Under the pieces are notes generated by a model. That model saw nothing but the letters and a program-made list of their open reading frames with translations, was not told the origin of the DNA and did no database searches. Source: CAVQCJ01 sp963711005 (lineage in GTDB: Bacteria > Actinomycetota > Actinomycetes > Prado026). Taken from it: a DNA stretch of 64,000 nucleotides. The DNA is taken from NCBI GenBank assembly GCA_963711005.1, contig CAVQCJ010000006.1, forward strand, positions 248,001 to 312,000, in the 5' to 3' direction. The number at the start of each line of letters is the position of its first letter. Position 1 is the first letter of the stretch. This document shows, one piece after another, positions 43,564 through 51,515 of the stretch. The position numbers and the translations under genes are program-made.

Positions 43564-44846
43564 CCGCAGAGCCGACACCCGCGACGACCAGACCCGGGGT
43601 TCCGCCCACGGAGCCGCCGACCGGCGTCCGGCTGGACGACGTGCGCGCCGCCATCGACGCGATCGCGGCCGGTCGCGCCGTCGTCGTCGTCGACGACGAG
43701 GACCGCGAGAACGAGGGCGACCTGGTCTTCGCCGCAGCCAAGGCCACGCCGGAGCTGGTCGGGTTCATGATCAGGTACTCCTCCGGCGTCGTCTGCGTCC
43801 CGATGGAGGGCGCCGAGCTCGACCGGCTCAAGCTGCCGCCGATGACGTACGTCAACGAGGACCGGCGTGGCACGGCGTACTCGGTCTCGGTCGACGCCCG
43901 CCGCGGCGTCGCCACCGGGATCTCGGCCACGGACCGAGCGCACACCATCAAGGTGCTCGTCGACAGCGCGACCGAGCCGTACGAGCTGACCCGGCCCGGG
44001 CACGTCTTCCCGTTGCGAGCCATGGACGGCGGGGTCCTGGTCCGGACCGGGCACACCGAGGCGTCGGTGGACCTGGCCCGGCTGGCCGGGCTGACCCCGG
44101 CCGGGGTGATCTGCGAGATCGTGCACGACGACGGCTCGATGATGCGCGCGAAGGCGTTGCGCGAGTTCGCCGACGAGCACGGGCTGCTGATGATCTCGAT
44201 CGCTGACCTGGTCGCCCACCGGCGCCGGACCGAGCGCAGTATCGAGCGCGCCGCCGAGACCGTCGTGCCGACCGCCCACGGCACGTTCCGCGCCGTGGGC
44301 TACCGCAGCCTGCTCGACGGCGTCGAGCACGTCGCGTTCGTCCGCGGCGACCTCGGCGACGGACAGGACGTCCTGGTCCGGGTGCACTCGGAGTGCCTGA
44401 CGGGCGACGTGTTCGGCTCGTTGCGCTGCGACTGCGGACCGCAGCTCGATGCCGCGATGGTCGCGGTCGCGGCCGAGGACCGAGGTGTCGTGCTGTACAT
44501 GCGCGGCCACGAGGGCCGGGGGATCGGCCTGGTGCACAAGCTGCAGGCGTACCAGCTGCAGGACTCCGGAGCAGACACCGTCGACGCGAACCTCGAGCTC
44601 GGGCTGCCGGCGGACGCTCGCGACTACGGCACCGGCGCGCAGATCCTGGCCGACCTCGGCGTGCTGTCGATGCGGCTCCTGACCAACAACCCGGCCAAGC
44701 GCGCCGGGCTGGAGGGGTACGGCCTGCAGGTGCTGGGCCGGGTCGCGCTGCCGGTCCTGGCCACCACCCACAACCTGCGCTACCTGCGCACCAAGCGGGA
44801 CCGGATGGGGCACGACCTGCCCGACGACATCGGCTCCGACCTGTGA
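43560..44846 (+). CDS. ribBA: Bifunctional 3,4-dihydroxy-2-butanone-4-phosphate synthase / GTP cyclohydrolase II (RibBA)
   Basis: A 428-residue fusion supplying both precursors of riboflavin. The RibB half (about 20-225) has VVVVDDEDRENEGDLVFAA, YVNEDRRGTAYSVSVD and RPGHVFPLRAMDGGVL. The RibA half has VRVHSECLTGDVFGSLRCDC, carrying the three zinc cysteines, VVLYMRGHEGRGIGLVHK, DYGTGAQILADLG and LLTNNPAKRAGLEGYGL. The N-terminal 20 residues are Pro/Thr-rich and extra. It overlaps ribE and ribH by four bases each. Confidence 0.96.
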   Translation: MTAEPTPATTRPGVPPTEPPTGVRLDDVRAAIDAIAAGRAVVVVDDEDRENEGDLVFAAAKATPELVGFMIRYSSGVVCVPMEGAELDRLKLPPMTYVNEDRRGTAYSVSVDARRGVATGISATDRAHTIKVLVDSATEPYELTRPGHVFPLRAMDGGVLVRTGHTEASVDLARLAGLTPAGVICEIVHDDGSMMRAKALREFADEHGLLMISIADLVAHRRRTERSIERAAETVVPTAHGTFRAVGYRSLLDGVEHVAFVRGDLGDGQDVLVRVHSECLTGDVFGSLRCDCGPQLDAAMVAVAAEDRGVVLYMRGHEGRGIGLVHKLQAYQLQDSGADTVDANLELGLPADARDYGTGAQILADLGVLSMRLLTNNPAKRAGLEGYGLQVLGRVALPVLATTHNLRYLRTKRDRMGHDLPDDIGSDL

Positions 44847-45331
44847 GCGGCGCCGGCGCGCCGCGGCTGACAGTCGAGGGGGCCGACGGGCTGCGGGTCG
44901 CGGTGGTCGCGTCGCGGTGGCACGAGCAGGTGATGGACGGTCTGGTCGCCGGATCGCTCCGGGCGCTGGACGAGGCGGGCGTGACGCGAACCCAGGTGGT
45001 CCGGGTGCCCGGGGCCTTCGAGCTCCCCCTGGCTGCGCAGTCCGCGGCTCGGTCCGGCTTCGACGCGGTCGTCGCGCTGGGGGTGGTGATCCGTGGCGGG
45101 ACCCCGCACTTCGACTACGTCTGCACGGCGGCGACCGACGGGCTGAGCCGGGTGGCGCTCGACGCCGGTGTGCCGGTCGGCTTCGGTCTGCTCACGTGCG
45201 ACGACGAGCAGCAGGCCCTGGATCGGGCGGGACTGCCCGGGTCCGCGGAGGACAAGGGCTACGAGGCCGCGCAAGCCGCGATCGCCACCGCGGTGACCCT
45301 GCGCGGGCTGACCGCCCACCGCCTTCAATAG
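44843..45331 (+). CDS. ribH: 6,7-dimethyl-8-ribityllumazine synthase (RibH)
   Basis: A 162-residue enzyme that condenses the RibA and RibB products; it forms icosahedral or pentameric cages in other bacteria. Motifs: VAVVASRWHEQVMDGLV, VRVPGAFELPLAAQ, VVALGVVIRGGTPHFDYVC with the catalytic His, and VPVGFGLLTCDDEQQALDRAG. The GTG at 44843 overlaps the ribBA stop. It is the last gene under the FMN riboswitch; hisE follows with a separate -10 element. Confidence 0.95.
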   Translation: MSGAGAPRLTVEGADGLRVAVVASRWHEQVMDGLVAGSLRALDEAGVTRTQVVRVPGAFELPLAAQSAARSGFDAVVALGVVIRGGTPHFDYVCTAATDGLSRVALDAGVPVGFGLLTCDDEQQALDRAGLPGSAEDKGYEAAQAAIATAVTLRGLTAHRLQ

Positions 45332-45356
45332 GCTGCGCGTCATGAGGGCCTCATGA
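45329..45356 (+). promoter_or_regulatory. -10 element of hisE and leaderless four-codon mini-ORF
   Basis: TAGGCT (45329-45334) overlaps the ribH stop. Seven bases later an ATG at 45342 opens a four-codon frame (Met-Arg-Ala-Ser) that ends with TGA at 45354-45356, overlapping the hisE ATG at 45353. The gaggg inside the mini-ORF can also serve as ribosome-binding site for hisE. Confidence 0.4.
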
Positions 45357-45616
45357 AGAGCTTCGAGGAGCTGTACGTCGAGCTCCAGGACAGAGCTGCG
45401 TACCGACCTGAGCACTCCTCGACGGTTGCCGCGCTCGAGGCCGGGGTGCACGAGATCGGCAAGAAGGTGGTCGAGGAGGCCGCCGAGGCGTGGATGGCCG
45501 CCGAGCACGAAGGGCGCGACCGGGCCGCCGAGGAGATCGCCCAGCTGCTGTACCACACCCAGGTTCTGATGATCGCGTGCGACCTGACCCTCGAAGACGT
45601 CTACTCGCGGTTGTAG
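45353..45616 (+). CDS. hisE: Phosphoribosyl-ATP pyrophosphatase (HisE)
   Basis: An 87-residue MazG-like enzyme, second step of histidine synthesis. The all-helical fold shows MKSFEELYVELQDRAAYRPE, EIGKKVVEEAAEAWMAAEHE with the metal-binding EExxE and RAAEEIAQLLYHTQVLMIA with the second E-x-x-E/D set. Length is normal for stand-alone HisE. hisG follows after six bases. Together with hisI at 0.8 kb it shows that the his pathway is split across the chromosome. Confidence 0.95.
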   Translation: MKSFEELYVELQDRAAYRPEHSSTVAALEAGVHEIGKKVVEEAAEAWMAAEHEGRDRAAEEIAQLLYHTQVLMIACDLTLEDVYSRL

Positions 45617-45622
45617 GCCCAC

Positions 45623-46468
45623 GTGCTGCGGATCGCCGTACCCAACAAGGGCTCGTTGTCCGAGCCGGCCGTGCAGATGCTCGTCGAGGCGGGGTACCGC
45701 CAGCGGTCCGACCCGCGCGAGCTCGTCCTGCAGGACCCGGAGAACGACACCGAGTTCTTCTTCCTGCGCCCGCGGGACATCGCGGTGTACGTGGGCTCGG
45801 GGCAGCTCGACGTCGGCGTCACCGGACGGGACCTGCTGCTGGACAGCGCCGCCGCCGCCGAGGAGATCCTCCCGTTGGGCTTCGCCGCGTCGACGTTCCG
45901 GTTCGCGGCCAGGCCGGGGACGGCGACGGACGTGCACGGGCTGGCCGGCCTGAGGGTGGCGGCCGCGTACCCCGGGCTGGTCCAGGCCTACCTGCTCGGC
46001 CACGGCGTGCAGGCCGAGGTGATCCGGCTCGACGGTGCCGTCGAGACGGCCGTCCGGTTGGGCGTCGCCGACGTCATCGCGGACGTCGTCTCCACCGGGA
46101 CGACCCTGCGCCAGGCCGGGCTGGAGATCTTCGGCGACCCGATCCTGCAGTCGGAGGCGGTGCTCGTCCGCCGCCGCGGAGCGGAGCCGTCATCGGTGGT
46201 CGACCAGCTGGTCCGGCGGCTGCAGGGCGTCATCGTCGCGCGGACGTACGTGCTGATGGACTACGACATCCCGGCCACGCTCCTGGAGGCGGCGGTCCGC
46301 CTCACGCCCGGGTTCGAGTCGCCGACGGTGTCGCCGCTGCACGAGAGCGGGTGGGTCGCCGTGCGTGCCATGGTCCCCAGGCGGGAGACCAACAAAGTCA
46401 TGGACGACCTGTGGGACGCCGGTGCCCGCGGCATCATCGTCACCGACATCCACGCCTGCCGGCTCTAG
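45623..46468 (+). CDS. hisG: ATP phosphoribosyltransferase, long form (HisG)
   Basis: A 281-residue enzyme, first and feedback-controlled step of histidine synthesis. The catalytic domains have LRIAVPNKGSLSEPAVQML, IAVYVGSGQLDVGVTGRDLL, and the PRPP-binding ADVIADVVSTGTTLRQAGL. The C-terminal 75 residues (LLEAAVRLTPGFESPTVS and MVPRRETNKVMDDLWDAGA) are the ACT-like histidine-binding domain of the long form, so HisZ is not needed. GTG start at 45623, probably co-transcribed with hisE. Confidence 0.95.
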   Translation: MLRIAVPNKGSLSEPAVQMLVEAGYRQRSDPRELVLQDPENDTEFFFLRPRDIAVYVGSGQLDVGVTGRDLLLDSAAAAEEILPLGFAASTFRFAARPGTATDVHGLAGLRVAAAYPGLVQAYLLGHGVQAEVIRLDGAVETAVRLGVADVIADVVSTGTTLRQAGLEIFGDPILQSEAVLVRRRGAEPSSVVDQLVRRLQGVIVARTYVLMDYDIPATLLEAAVRLTPGFESPTVSPLHESGWVAVRAMVPRRETNKVMDDLWDAGARGIIVTDIHACRL

Positions 46469-46500
46469 CCGCATCGGCGACGGGCTCGCCCGGCCCGGGT

Positions 46501-46506
46501 TAGCCT
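46501..46506 (+). promoter_or_regulatory. -10 element of the MoxR-gene cassette (leaderless type)
   Basis: TAGCCT is followed by six bases and the GTG at 46513; there is no ribosome-binding site between. It would drive the MoxR-VWA-XdhC-MobA-like cassette. Confidence 0.5.
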
Positions 46507-46512
46507 GGCTGG

Positions 46513-47400
46513 GTGGACCGCCTCGAGATCGACGGGGTCGACGAGCCCGGCGACCTGTCGGCACGGCTGGCGGACGTCGGGTACCTCGCCGACGAGGGCC
46601 TCGCGACGGCCGCCTTCCTGGCCCTGCGGATGGGCCGGCCGTTGTTCCTGGAGGGGGAGGCCGGCGTCGGCAAGACCTCGCTGGCCCGCGCGCTCGCCGA
46701 GGTCGCGGGCGCCGAGCTGATCAGGCTGCAGTGCTACGAAGGGCTGGACTCCGCGCAGGCCCTTTACGACTGGGACTTCCCGCGCCAGCTGCTGCACCTG
46801 CGCGCGGCCGAGGCGGCCGGCACCGTGGACGTGGAGGCGGTCGAGCGCGACCTCTACGACCGCCGGTTCCTGGTGGCTCGCCCCTTGCTGCAGGCGATCG
46901 AGACCACGCCGGCGGTGCTGCTGGTGGACGAGGTGGACCGGGCCGACGACGAGTTCGAGGCGTTCCTGCTCGAGGTGCTCAGCGACTTCACGATCACGGT
47001 CCCCGAGCTGGGGACGGTGCGCGCCGCGACCGCGCCACTCGTCGTGCTCACGAGCAACCGGACGCGCGAGGTCCACGACGCGCTGAAGCGGCGGTGCCTG
47101 TACCACTGGCTCGAGCACCCGTCGTACGAGCGCGAGGTCGCCATCATCCGGCGGCGGTTGCCGGCCGCGTCCGCACAGCTGGCCGGCGATGTCGCCCGCG
47201 CGACCGCGTACCTGCGCGGCCAGGACCTGCTCAAACCGCCCGGGGTGGCCGAGTCGTTGGACTGGACCGAGGCCCTGCTGGCGCTGGGCGCCCGGTCGCT
47301 GGATCCGGACCGGGCCGCCCGCACGCTCGGCGCGGTGCTCAAGTACCGCGAGGACACCGAGCGGGTGCGCGCCGCGGGCCTCGGAGCGTTGGTGCCGTGA
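46513..47400 (+). CDS. MoxR-type AAA+ ATPase (CoxD-like)
   Basis: A 295-residue AAA+ chaperone-like ATPase. Walker A is LEGEAGVGKTSLARAL (near residue 50), Walker B is AVLLVDEVDRADDEFEAFLLE, sensor 1 is PLVVLTSNRTREVHDALKRR with the arginine finger region, and the C-terminal lid follows. Such ATPases work with VWA proteins to insert metals or remodel enzymes; CoxD does this for the CuMo centre of CO dehydrogenase. The next gene encodes a VWA protein in a four-base overlap. No Mo-hydroxylase structural genes are in the window, so the client is unknown. Confidence 0.85.
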   Translation: MDRLEIDGVDEPGDLSARLADVGYLADEGLATAAFLALRMGRPLFLEGEAGVGKTSLARALAEVAGAELIRLQCYEGLDSAQALYDWDFPRQLLHLRAAEAAGTVDVEAVERDLYDRRFLVARPLLQAIETTPAVLLVDEVDRADDEFEAFLLEVLSDFTITVPELGTVRAATAPLVVLTSNRTREVHDALKRRCLYHWLEHPSYEREVAIIRRRLPAASAQLAGDVARATAYLRGQDLLKPPGVAESLDWTEALLALGARSLDPDRAARTLGAVLKYREDTERVRAAGLGALVP

Positions 47401-48530
47401 CGCTCGAGCCGGGGGCCGCGGTCGGCAGCCTCGTCGGGTTCGCGCGCACGTTGCGCAGCGGCGGGGTGGACGCGTCGCCGGACCGTCTGCAGGCGATGGT
47501 CCTCGCGCTCTCGGTCGCGAGCCCGCACTTCGACGCGTCCCGCAGCCGCGACGTGTACTGGGCCGGCCGCCTGACCCTGTGCTCCGGCCCGGACGACCTG
47601 CCCAGGTACGACCGCGCCTTCGCCGCCTGGTTCGGGGGCGACGAGCTTCCGGTGCTGCGCTCGGACCTGCCGGTGCGCGTGCCGCGCGAGGTTGCCCTTC
47701 CGTCCGACCCCGGCGCAACCGGCGAGACCGGGTCCGACCCCGTCCGCACCGCGACCGCCAGCGACACCGAGGTGCTGCGGAACCGCGACGTGGCCCGGCT
47801 GACCGGTCGGGAGCGGGCCGAGCTGCGCAGGATGATCGCGATGCTGGACGCGCCCGCACCGGTCCGTCCGTCGCGGCGGACCCGCCCCAGTCGGCGCGGG
47901 CCGCTCGACGCGCACCGCACGGTCCGGGCGATGCTCGAACGCGGCGGCGAACCGGCCCGGCTGCGGCGCCACGACAGCAGCGTGCGGGCTCGCCGGATCG
48001 TGCTGCTGCTGGACGTGAGCGGGTCGATGGCCGCGTACTCCGACACGCTGCTCCGGTACGCGCACGCCTGCGTCCGGAGCCGGCCGCGGACCGAGGTGTT
48101 CACGCTGGGCACCCGGCTGACGCGGGTGACCCGCGAGCTCGCGGCGCGCGACGCGGACACCGCGCTCGCCGCGCTGTCGACGGTCGTCGCCGACTGGAGC
48201 GGCGGGACCAGGCTCGGCGCCGACCTCAAGGATTTCCTGGACCGGTACGGCCAGCGCGGCACCGCACGTGGCGCGGTCGTGGTGCTCGCCTCCGACGGGT
48301 GGGAGCGCGGCGACACGACGTTGCTCGGCGAGCAGATGGCCCGGCTGCACCGGCTGGCGCACCGGGTCGTGTGGGTGCAGCCGCACAAGGCGCGGCCCGG
48401 CTACGAGCCGTCCACCGCCGGGATGCGCGCAGCGCTCCCGTTCGTCGACGACTTCGTGGCCGGGCACAGCCTGGCTGCCTACGCCGATCTGTCCAGGTTG
48501 CTGTCCGACCAGAGGAGGTCCCGTGCGTGA
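47397..48530 (+). CDS. VWA-domain protein (CoxE-like)
   Basis: A 377-residue protein of the CoxE family. The C-terminal von Willebrand A domain carries the MIDAS motif VLLLDVSGSMAAYSD (DxSxS), with further metal-site residues in WSGGTRLGADL and VVVLASDGWERGD. The N-terminal half begins with LVGFARTLRSGGVDASPDRLQ, typical of CoxE. A linker with RPSRRTRPSRRG is highly basic. It pairs with the upstream MoxR ATPase; such pairs mature multimeric enzymes. The stop overlaps the xdhC-like gene. Confidence 0.87.
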   Translation: MTLEPGAAVGSLVGFARTLRSGGVDASPDRLQAMVLALSVASPHFDASRSRDVYWAGRLTLCSGPDDLPRYDRAFAAWFGGDELPVLRSDLPVRVPREVALPSDPGATGETGSDPVRTATASDTEVLRNRDVARLTGRERAELRRMIAMLDAPAPVRPSRRTRPSRRGPLDAHRTVRAMLERGGEPARLRRHDSSVRARRIVLLLDVSGSMAAYSDTLLRYAHACVRSRPRTEVFTLGTRLTRVTRELAARDADTALAALSTVVADWSGGTRLGADLKDFLDRYGQRGTARGAVVVLASDGWERGDTTLLGEQMARLHRLAHRVVWVQPHKARPGYEPSTAGMRAALPFVDDFVAGHSLAAYADLSRLLSDQRRSRA

Positions 48531-49629
48531 CGTGATCGAGGACGTCGCCCGACTCTTCGAGTCCGGGCAGACCTTCGGGCTCGCGACGGTGGTGCGGACG
48601 TGGAAGTCTGCGCCGCGCCCGGCCGGGGCGTCGATGGCCGTGTCCGCGGACGGCGAGGCGGTCGGCAGCGTCAGCGGCGGGTGCGTCGAGGGCGCGGTCT
48701 ACGACCTAGCCCAGGAGGTGGCGGCCTCCGGGCGGCCGGTGCTCCAGCGTTACGGGGTCACCGACGACGACGCGTTCGCGGTGGGCCTGACCTGTGGCGG
48801 GATCCTGGACGTGTTCGTGGAGGCCGTCTCGGCGCAGACGTGGCCAGAGCTCGCCGACGTCGTCACCTCGGTCCGCGGACGGCAGCCGGTCGCCGTCGCG
48901 ACGGTGGTGGACGGGCCAGGGCTGCTGGGCGCCAAGCGCACCGTGTGGCCGGACCGCGCTGCCGGGACCTTGGGGTCCCCGCGGCTGGACCATGCGGTCG
49001 AGGACGACGTGCGCGGCATGCTCGAGTCCGGGCGGACCGGCTTCCTGCACTACGGCGCCGACGGCGAGCGCCGTGGGGACGAGCTCGCCGTGTTCGTGCA
49101 GTCGTTCGCGCCGCCGCCGCGGATGCTCGTGTTCGGGGCGATCGACTTCGCCGCGGCGGTGGCCCGCATCGGGCGGTTCCTCGGCTTCCACGTCACCGTG
49201 TGCGACGCCCGGCCGGTGTTCGCGACGACCAAGCGGTTCCCGGAGGCGGACGAGGTCGTGGTGAAGTGGCCGCACGAGTACCTGGCCACGACCGAGGTGG
49301 ACTCGCGGACGGTCATCTGTGTGCTGACGCACGACCCGAAGTTCGACGTGCCGTTGCTCGAGGCGGCACTCCGGACGCCGGCGGCGTACGTCGGAGCGAT
49401 GGGCAGCCGCAAGACGCACGAGGACCGCATCGATCGCCTCCGCGAGGCTGGGCTGAGCGAGGCGGAGCTCGCCCGGCTCGCCTCGCCGATCGGCCTGGAC
49501 ATCGGTGCGCGGACCCCGGAGGAGACGGCGGTGTCGATCGCGGCGGAGATCATCTCGGCGCACTGGGGCGGCACCGGCACCCGGCTGACCGCGGCCGACG
49601 GGCCGATCCACCGCAACGCCCCTCGATGA
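48523..49629 (+). CDS. XdhC/CoxI-family protein
   Basis: A 368-residue protein of the XdhC/CoxI family, which binds and protects molybdenum cofactor and hands it to xanthine dehydrogenase or CO dehydrogenase. The N-terminal XdhC-CoxI domain has GSVSGGCVEGAVYDLA and GLTCGGILDVFVE, with the conserved cysteines. The C-terminal Rossmann domain has RMLVFGAIDFAAAVARIG, TVCDARPVFATTKRFP, VLTHDPKFDVPLLEAAL, YVGAMGSRKTHEDR and IGLDIGARTPEETAVSIAAE. GTG at 48523 has a strong agaggagg upstream. The stop overlaps the next ATG. Confidence 0.9.
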   Translation: MRDVIEDVARLFESGQTFGLATVVRTWKSAPRPAGASMAVSADGEAVGSVSGGCVEGAVYDLAQEVAASGRPVLQRYGVTDDDAFAVGLTCGGILDVFVEAVSAQTWPELADVVTSVRGRQPVAVATVVDGPGLLGAKRTVWPDRAAGTLGSPRLDHAVEDDVRGMLESGRTGFLHYGADGERRGDELAVFVQSFAPPPRMLVFGAIDFAAAVARIGRFLGFHVTVCDARPVFATTKRFPEADEVVVKWPHEYLATTEVDSRTVICVLTHDPKFDVPLLEAALRTPAAYVGAMGSRKTHEDRIDRLREAGLSEAELARLASPIGLDIGARTPEETAVSIAAEIISAHWGGTGTRLTAADGPIHRNAPR

Positions 49630-50459
49630 GTCCCGCTGCACCCGTTCGTCGCCGACCGGCCAGGGTGGCCGGGCTGGTGCTCGCGGCCGGCGCCGGCACC
49701 CGCTTCGGCGGGCCCAAGGCCGTGGCCGAGCTCGACGGCGAGCGCCTGGTCGACCGCGCCGTTCGGGTGCTGCGCGTGGGCGGCTGCGACCCGGTGCTCG
49801 TCGTGCTCGGAGCCGTCGTCACCGAGGTCCCCGGTGCCGACACGGTCGTCGTGAACCCCCACTGGCCGACCGGAATGGGCTCGTCGTTGCGGACCGGGCT
49901 CGCCGACCCAGGACTGGCCGGCTGCTCGGCTGCGGTCGTGCTGCTCGTCGACCAGCCCGGCGTCCGCGCGGAGGCGGTCCGGGCCCTGATCGCCGCGCAC
50001 ATCGCGGGCGCGACGCTCGCGGTCGCCTCGTATGCCGAGGGCACCGGCCACCCGGTGCTCATCGGCCGCGGGCACTGGTCCGGCGTCGCCGAGCTCGCGC
50101 GTGGCGACGTGGGGGCCAGGCCGTACTTGTCCGCGCACGCAGCCGAGCTGGTCGAGGTCGACTGCAGCGGCCGCGGCGACGCGACCGACGCCGACACCCC
50201 GCAGGAGCTGGCCGGCCGCGGGGTGCTGACCCGGATCGCCGGCGACTCGAGCGCCGCCGGGGGCGGGATCGGCGGGCTGGCCGCGGGGCTGGGCGAGCTC
50301 GGGGCTCTGCTGGGCGGTGCCGGGGCTCGGGCCGCGCTCGAAGAGAAGGCCGCCCAGGAGGTCCGGCGCGACACCCAGGAGGCGGGCGAGCCGCCGTTCG
50401 AGGTCGACCTGGACTCCGGGGTGGTCCGCCTGCGCCGTCCCGACCCGCCGCAGCAGTAA
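49626..50459 (+). CDS. MobA/MocA-like molybdenum-cofactor nucleotidyltransferase with C-terminal extension
   Basis: A 277-residue protein. Residues 12-200 are a MobA-like NTP transferase: GLVLAAGAGTRFGGPKAVAEL (nucleotide loop and Lys), VVVNPHWPTGMGSSLRTGL, VVLLVDQPGVRAEAVRAL and GRGHWSGVAELARGDVGAR. It likely activates molybdopterin as the CMP form, in line with its XdhC neighbour. From about residue 200 there is an unrelated 78-residue tail (GIGGLAAGLGELGALLGG, then EKAAQEVRRDTQEAGEPPFE) that may be a fused small domain. ATG overlaps the previous stop. Confidence 0.85.
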   Translation: MSPAAPVRRRPARVAGLVLAAGAGTRFGGPKAVAELDGERLVDRAVRVLRVGGCDPVLVVLGAVVTEVPGADTVVVNPHWPTGMGSSLRTGLADPGLAGCSAAVVLLVDQPGVRAEAVRALIAAHIAGATLAVASYAEGTGHPVLIGRGHWSGVAELARGDVGARPYLSAHAAELVEVDCSGRGDATDADTPQELAGRGVLTRIAGDSSAAGGGIGGLAAGLGELGALLGGAGARAALEEKAAQEVRRDTQEAGEPPFEVDLDSGVVRLRRPDPPQQ

Positions 50460-50462
50460 CGT
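50457..50462 (+). promoter_or_regulatory. -10 element of the SseB-family gene (leaderless type)
   Basis: TAACGT overlaps the stop of the MobA-like gene and ends seven bases before the GTG at 50470. Confidence 0.45.
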
Positions 50463-50469
50463 CGGGGAC

Positions 50470-51204
50470 GTGACCGTGCCACCGGTGCCGGCGGTGCCCG
50501 TGCGACCTGCGCTCCCTCCGGCGGGGGCGTTCGGCGCCGACGACGGGTCGGCGGACCCGTTCGTCGTCGCCGTCCTGGCCGACCACGCGACCGGCCGGGC
50601 CGACCTGTACGCCGTCCAGCGGGCGCTGCTGACGGCACGGGTGCTCGTCCCGGTCGTGGCCACCGCGACCGAGACCGAGGCCACCCAGTCCGGGCGCATC
50701 GTCGAGAAGGTGGCGCAGATGGCCACCGTGACGGTGACCGGCCGGGACGGGCGACGGGCACTGCCCGTCTTCACCTCGGTCGCGGCGATGGCCAGGTGGG
50801 ACCCGACTGCGCGGCCCTTCCCGACGCAGGCGCCCTCGGCCGCGGCCGGGGCCTACGCGGAAGGGGCCGTCGCCCTGCTGGTCGACTTCGGCGGGCCGCA
50901 CCATGTCGTCGTCGAGGGTCCGCCGATGCTCGCGCTCGCCGAGGGCCGCGAGTGGGTGCCGGCCGACCGGGACCCCGAGATCCGTGGCGCCGTGCACGCC
51001 GCGCTGGCTGGGCTGCCTGGGCTCGCCGGCGTGGACATCGGGGTGTCGGCTGACGCGGACCTGAGCCTGACCCTGCACGTGGACCCCGCTGCGGTCGACC
51101 AGGTCCGCGAGGTGGCCCAGGAGGCGGCGGCGCGGCTGGCCACGGTCGACCTGCTCAGGACCCGGCTGGAGCGGGGCCTGGACCTCGCCGCGGTGAGCGG
51201 CTGA
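50470..51204 (+). CDS. SseB-family protein
   Basis: A 244-residue protein with an SseB N-terminal-like domain: LYAVQRALLTARVLVPVVA, LPVFTSVAAMARWDPTARP and VDFGGPHHVVVEG. The family is widespread in actinobacteria just before infC; function is unknown (enterobacterial SseB is a secretion chaperone, but that role is unlikely to carry over). The C-terminal 60 residues form a second alpha/beta unit (LTLHVDPAAVDQVREVAQEA). GTG start with a TAACGT box at leaderless spacing. Confidence 0.82.
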   Translation: MTVPPVPAVPVRPALPPAGAFGADDGSADPFVVAVLADHATGRADLYAVQRALLTARVLVPVVATATETEATQSGRIVEKVAQMATVTVTGRDGRRALPVFTSVAAMARWDPTARPFPTQAPSAAAGAYAEGAVALLVDFGGPHHVVVEGPPMLALAEGREWVPADRDPEIRGAVHAALAGLPGLAGVDIGVSADADLSLTLHVDPAAVDQVREVAQEAAARLATVDLLRTRLERGLDLAAVSG

Positions 51205-51515
51205 TCGGCTGCGCCAGGTCGGCGAAGCGGCCCCCGGCTGGTAACCTGGCCCGCGACCGATCGTCCCGACACGGCCCTTCGGGTCCGCGGAAGTCCGGGG
51301 CGGTCTGCAAGTGGAGGCCCGCCTCCCACCCGCCGACCCGGCCCGTCCGATGTCGTCGGGTCCAGGTCTGGGCATCGGCTCGCGCCGCTGCCCCTCGAGC
51401 GACCGTCCCTTCGGGGCGGCCGGTCGTAGGACCATCCGGGCCCCTGCTCGCAGTCGGAGCGGGGGCCTTCTCCGTCTCCGGAGGTCGGACCCGTCGGACG
51501 TCCTGAGGAGGACAC
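51205..51515 (+). promoter_or_regulatory. infC leader: promoter, long structured 5' UTR and attenuator-like hairpin
   Basis: A 311-base gene-free stretch before infC. TAACCT (51242-51247) fits a -10, giving a leader of about 260 bases. It ends with a terminator-like hairpin: ggcccctgctc (51439-51449) pairs with gagcgggggcc (51457-51467) with one G-U pair, followed by ttctccgtctcc. A smaller stem, cgaccg with cggtcg, lies just before it around 51400-51427. Such a layout suggests transcription attenuation of infC-rpmI-rplT, as known for L20-controlled leaders in Bacillus, but I could not find an L20-binding mimic. The rest shows nothing recognisable. Confidence 0.45.
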
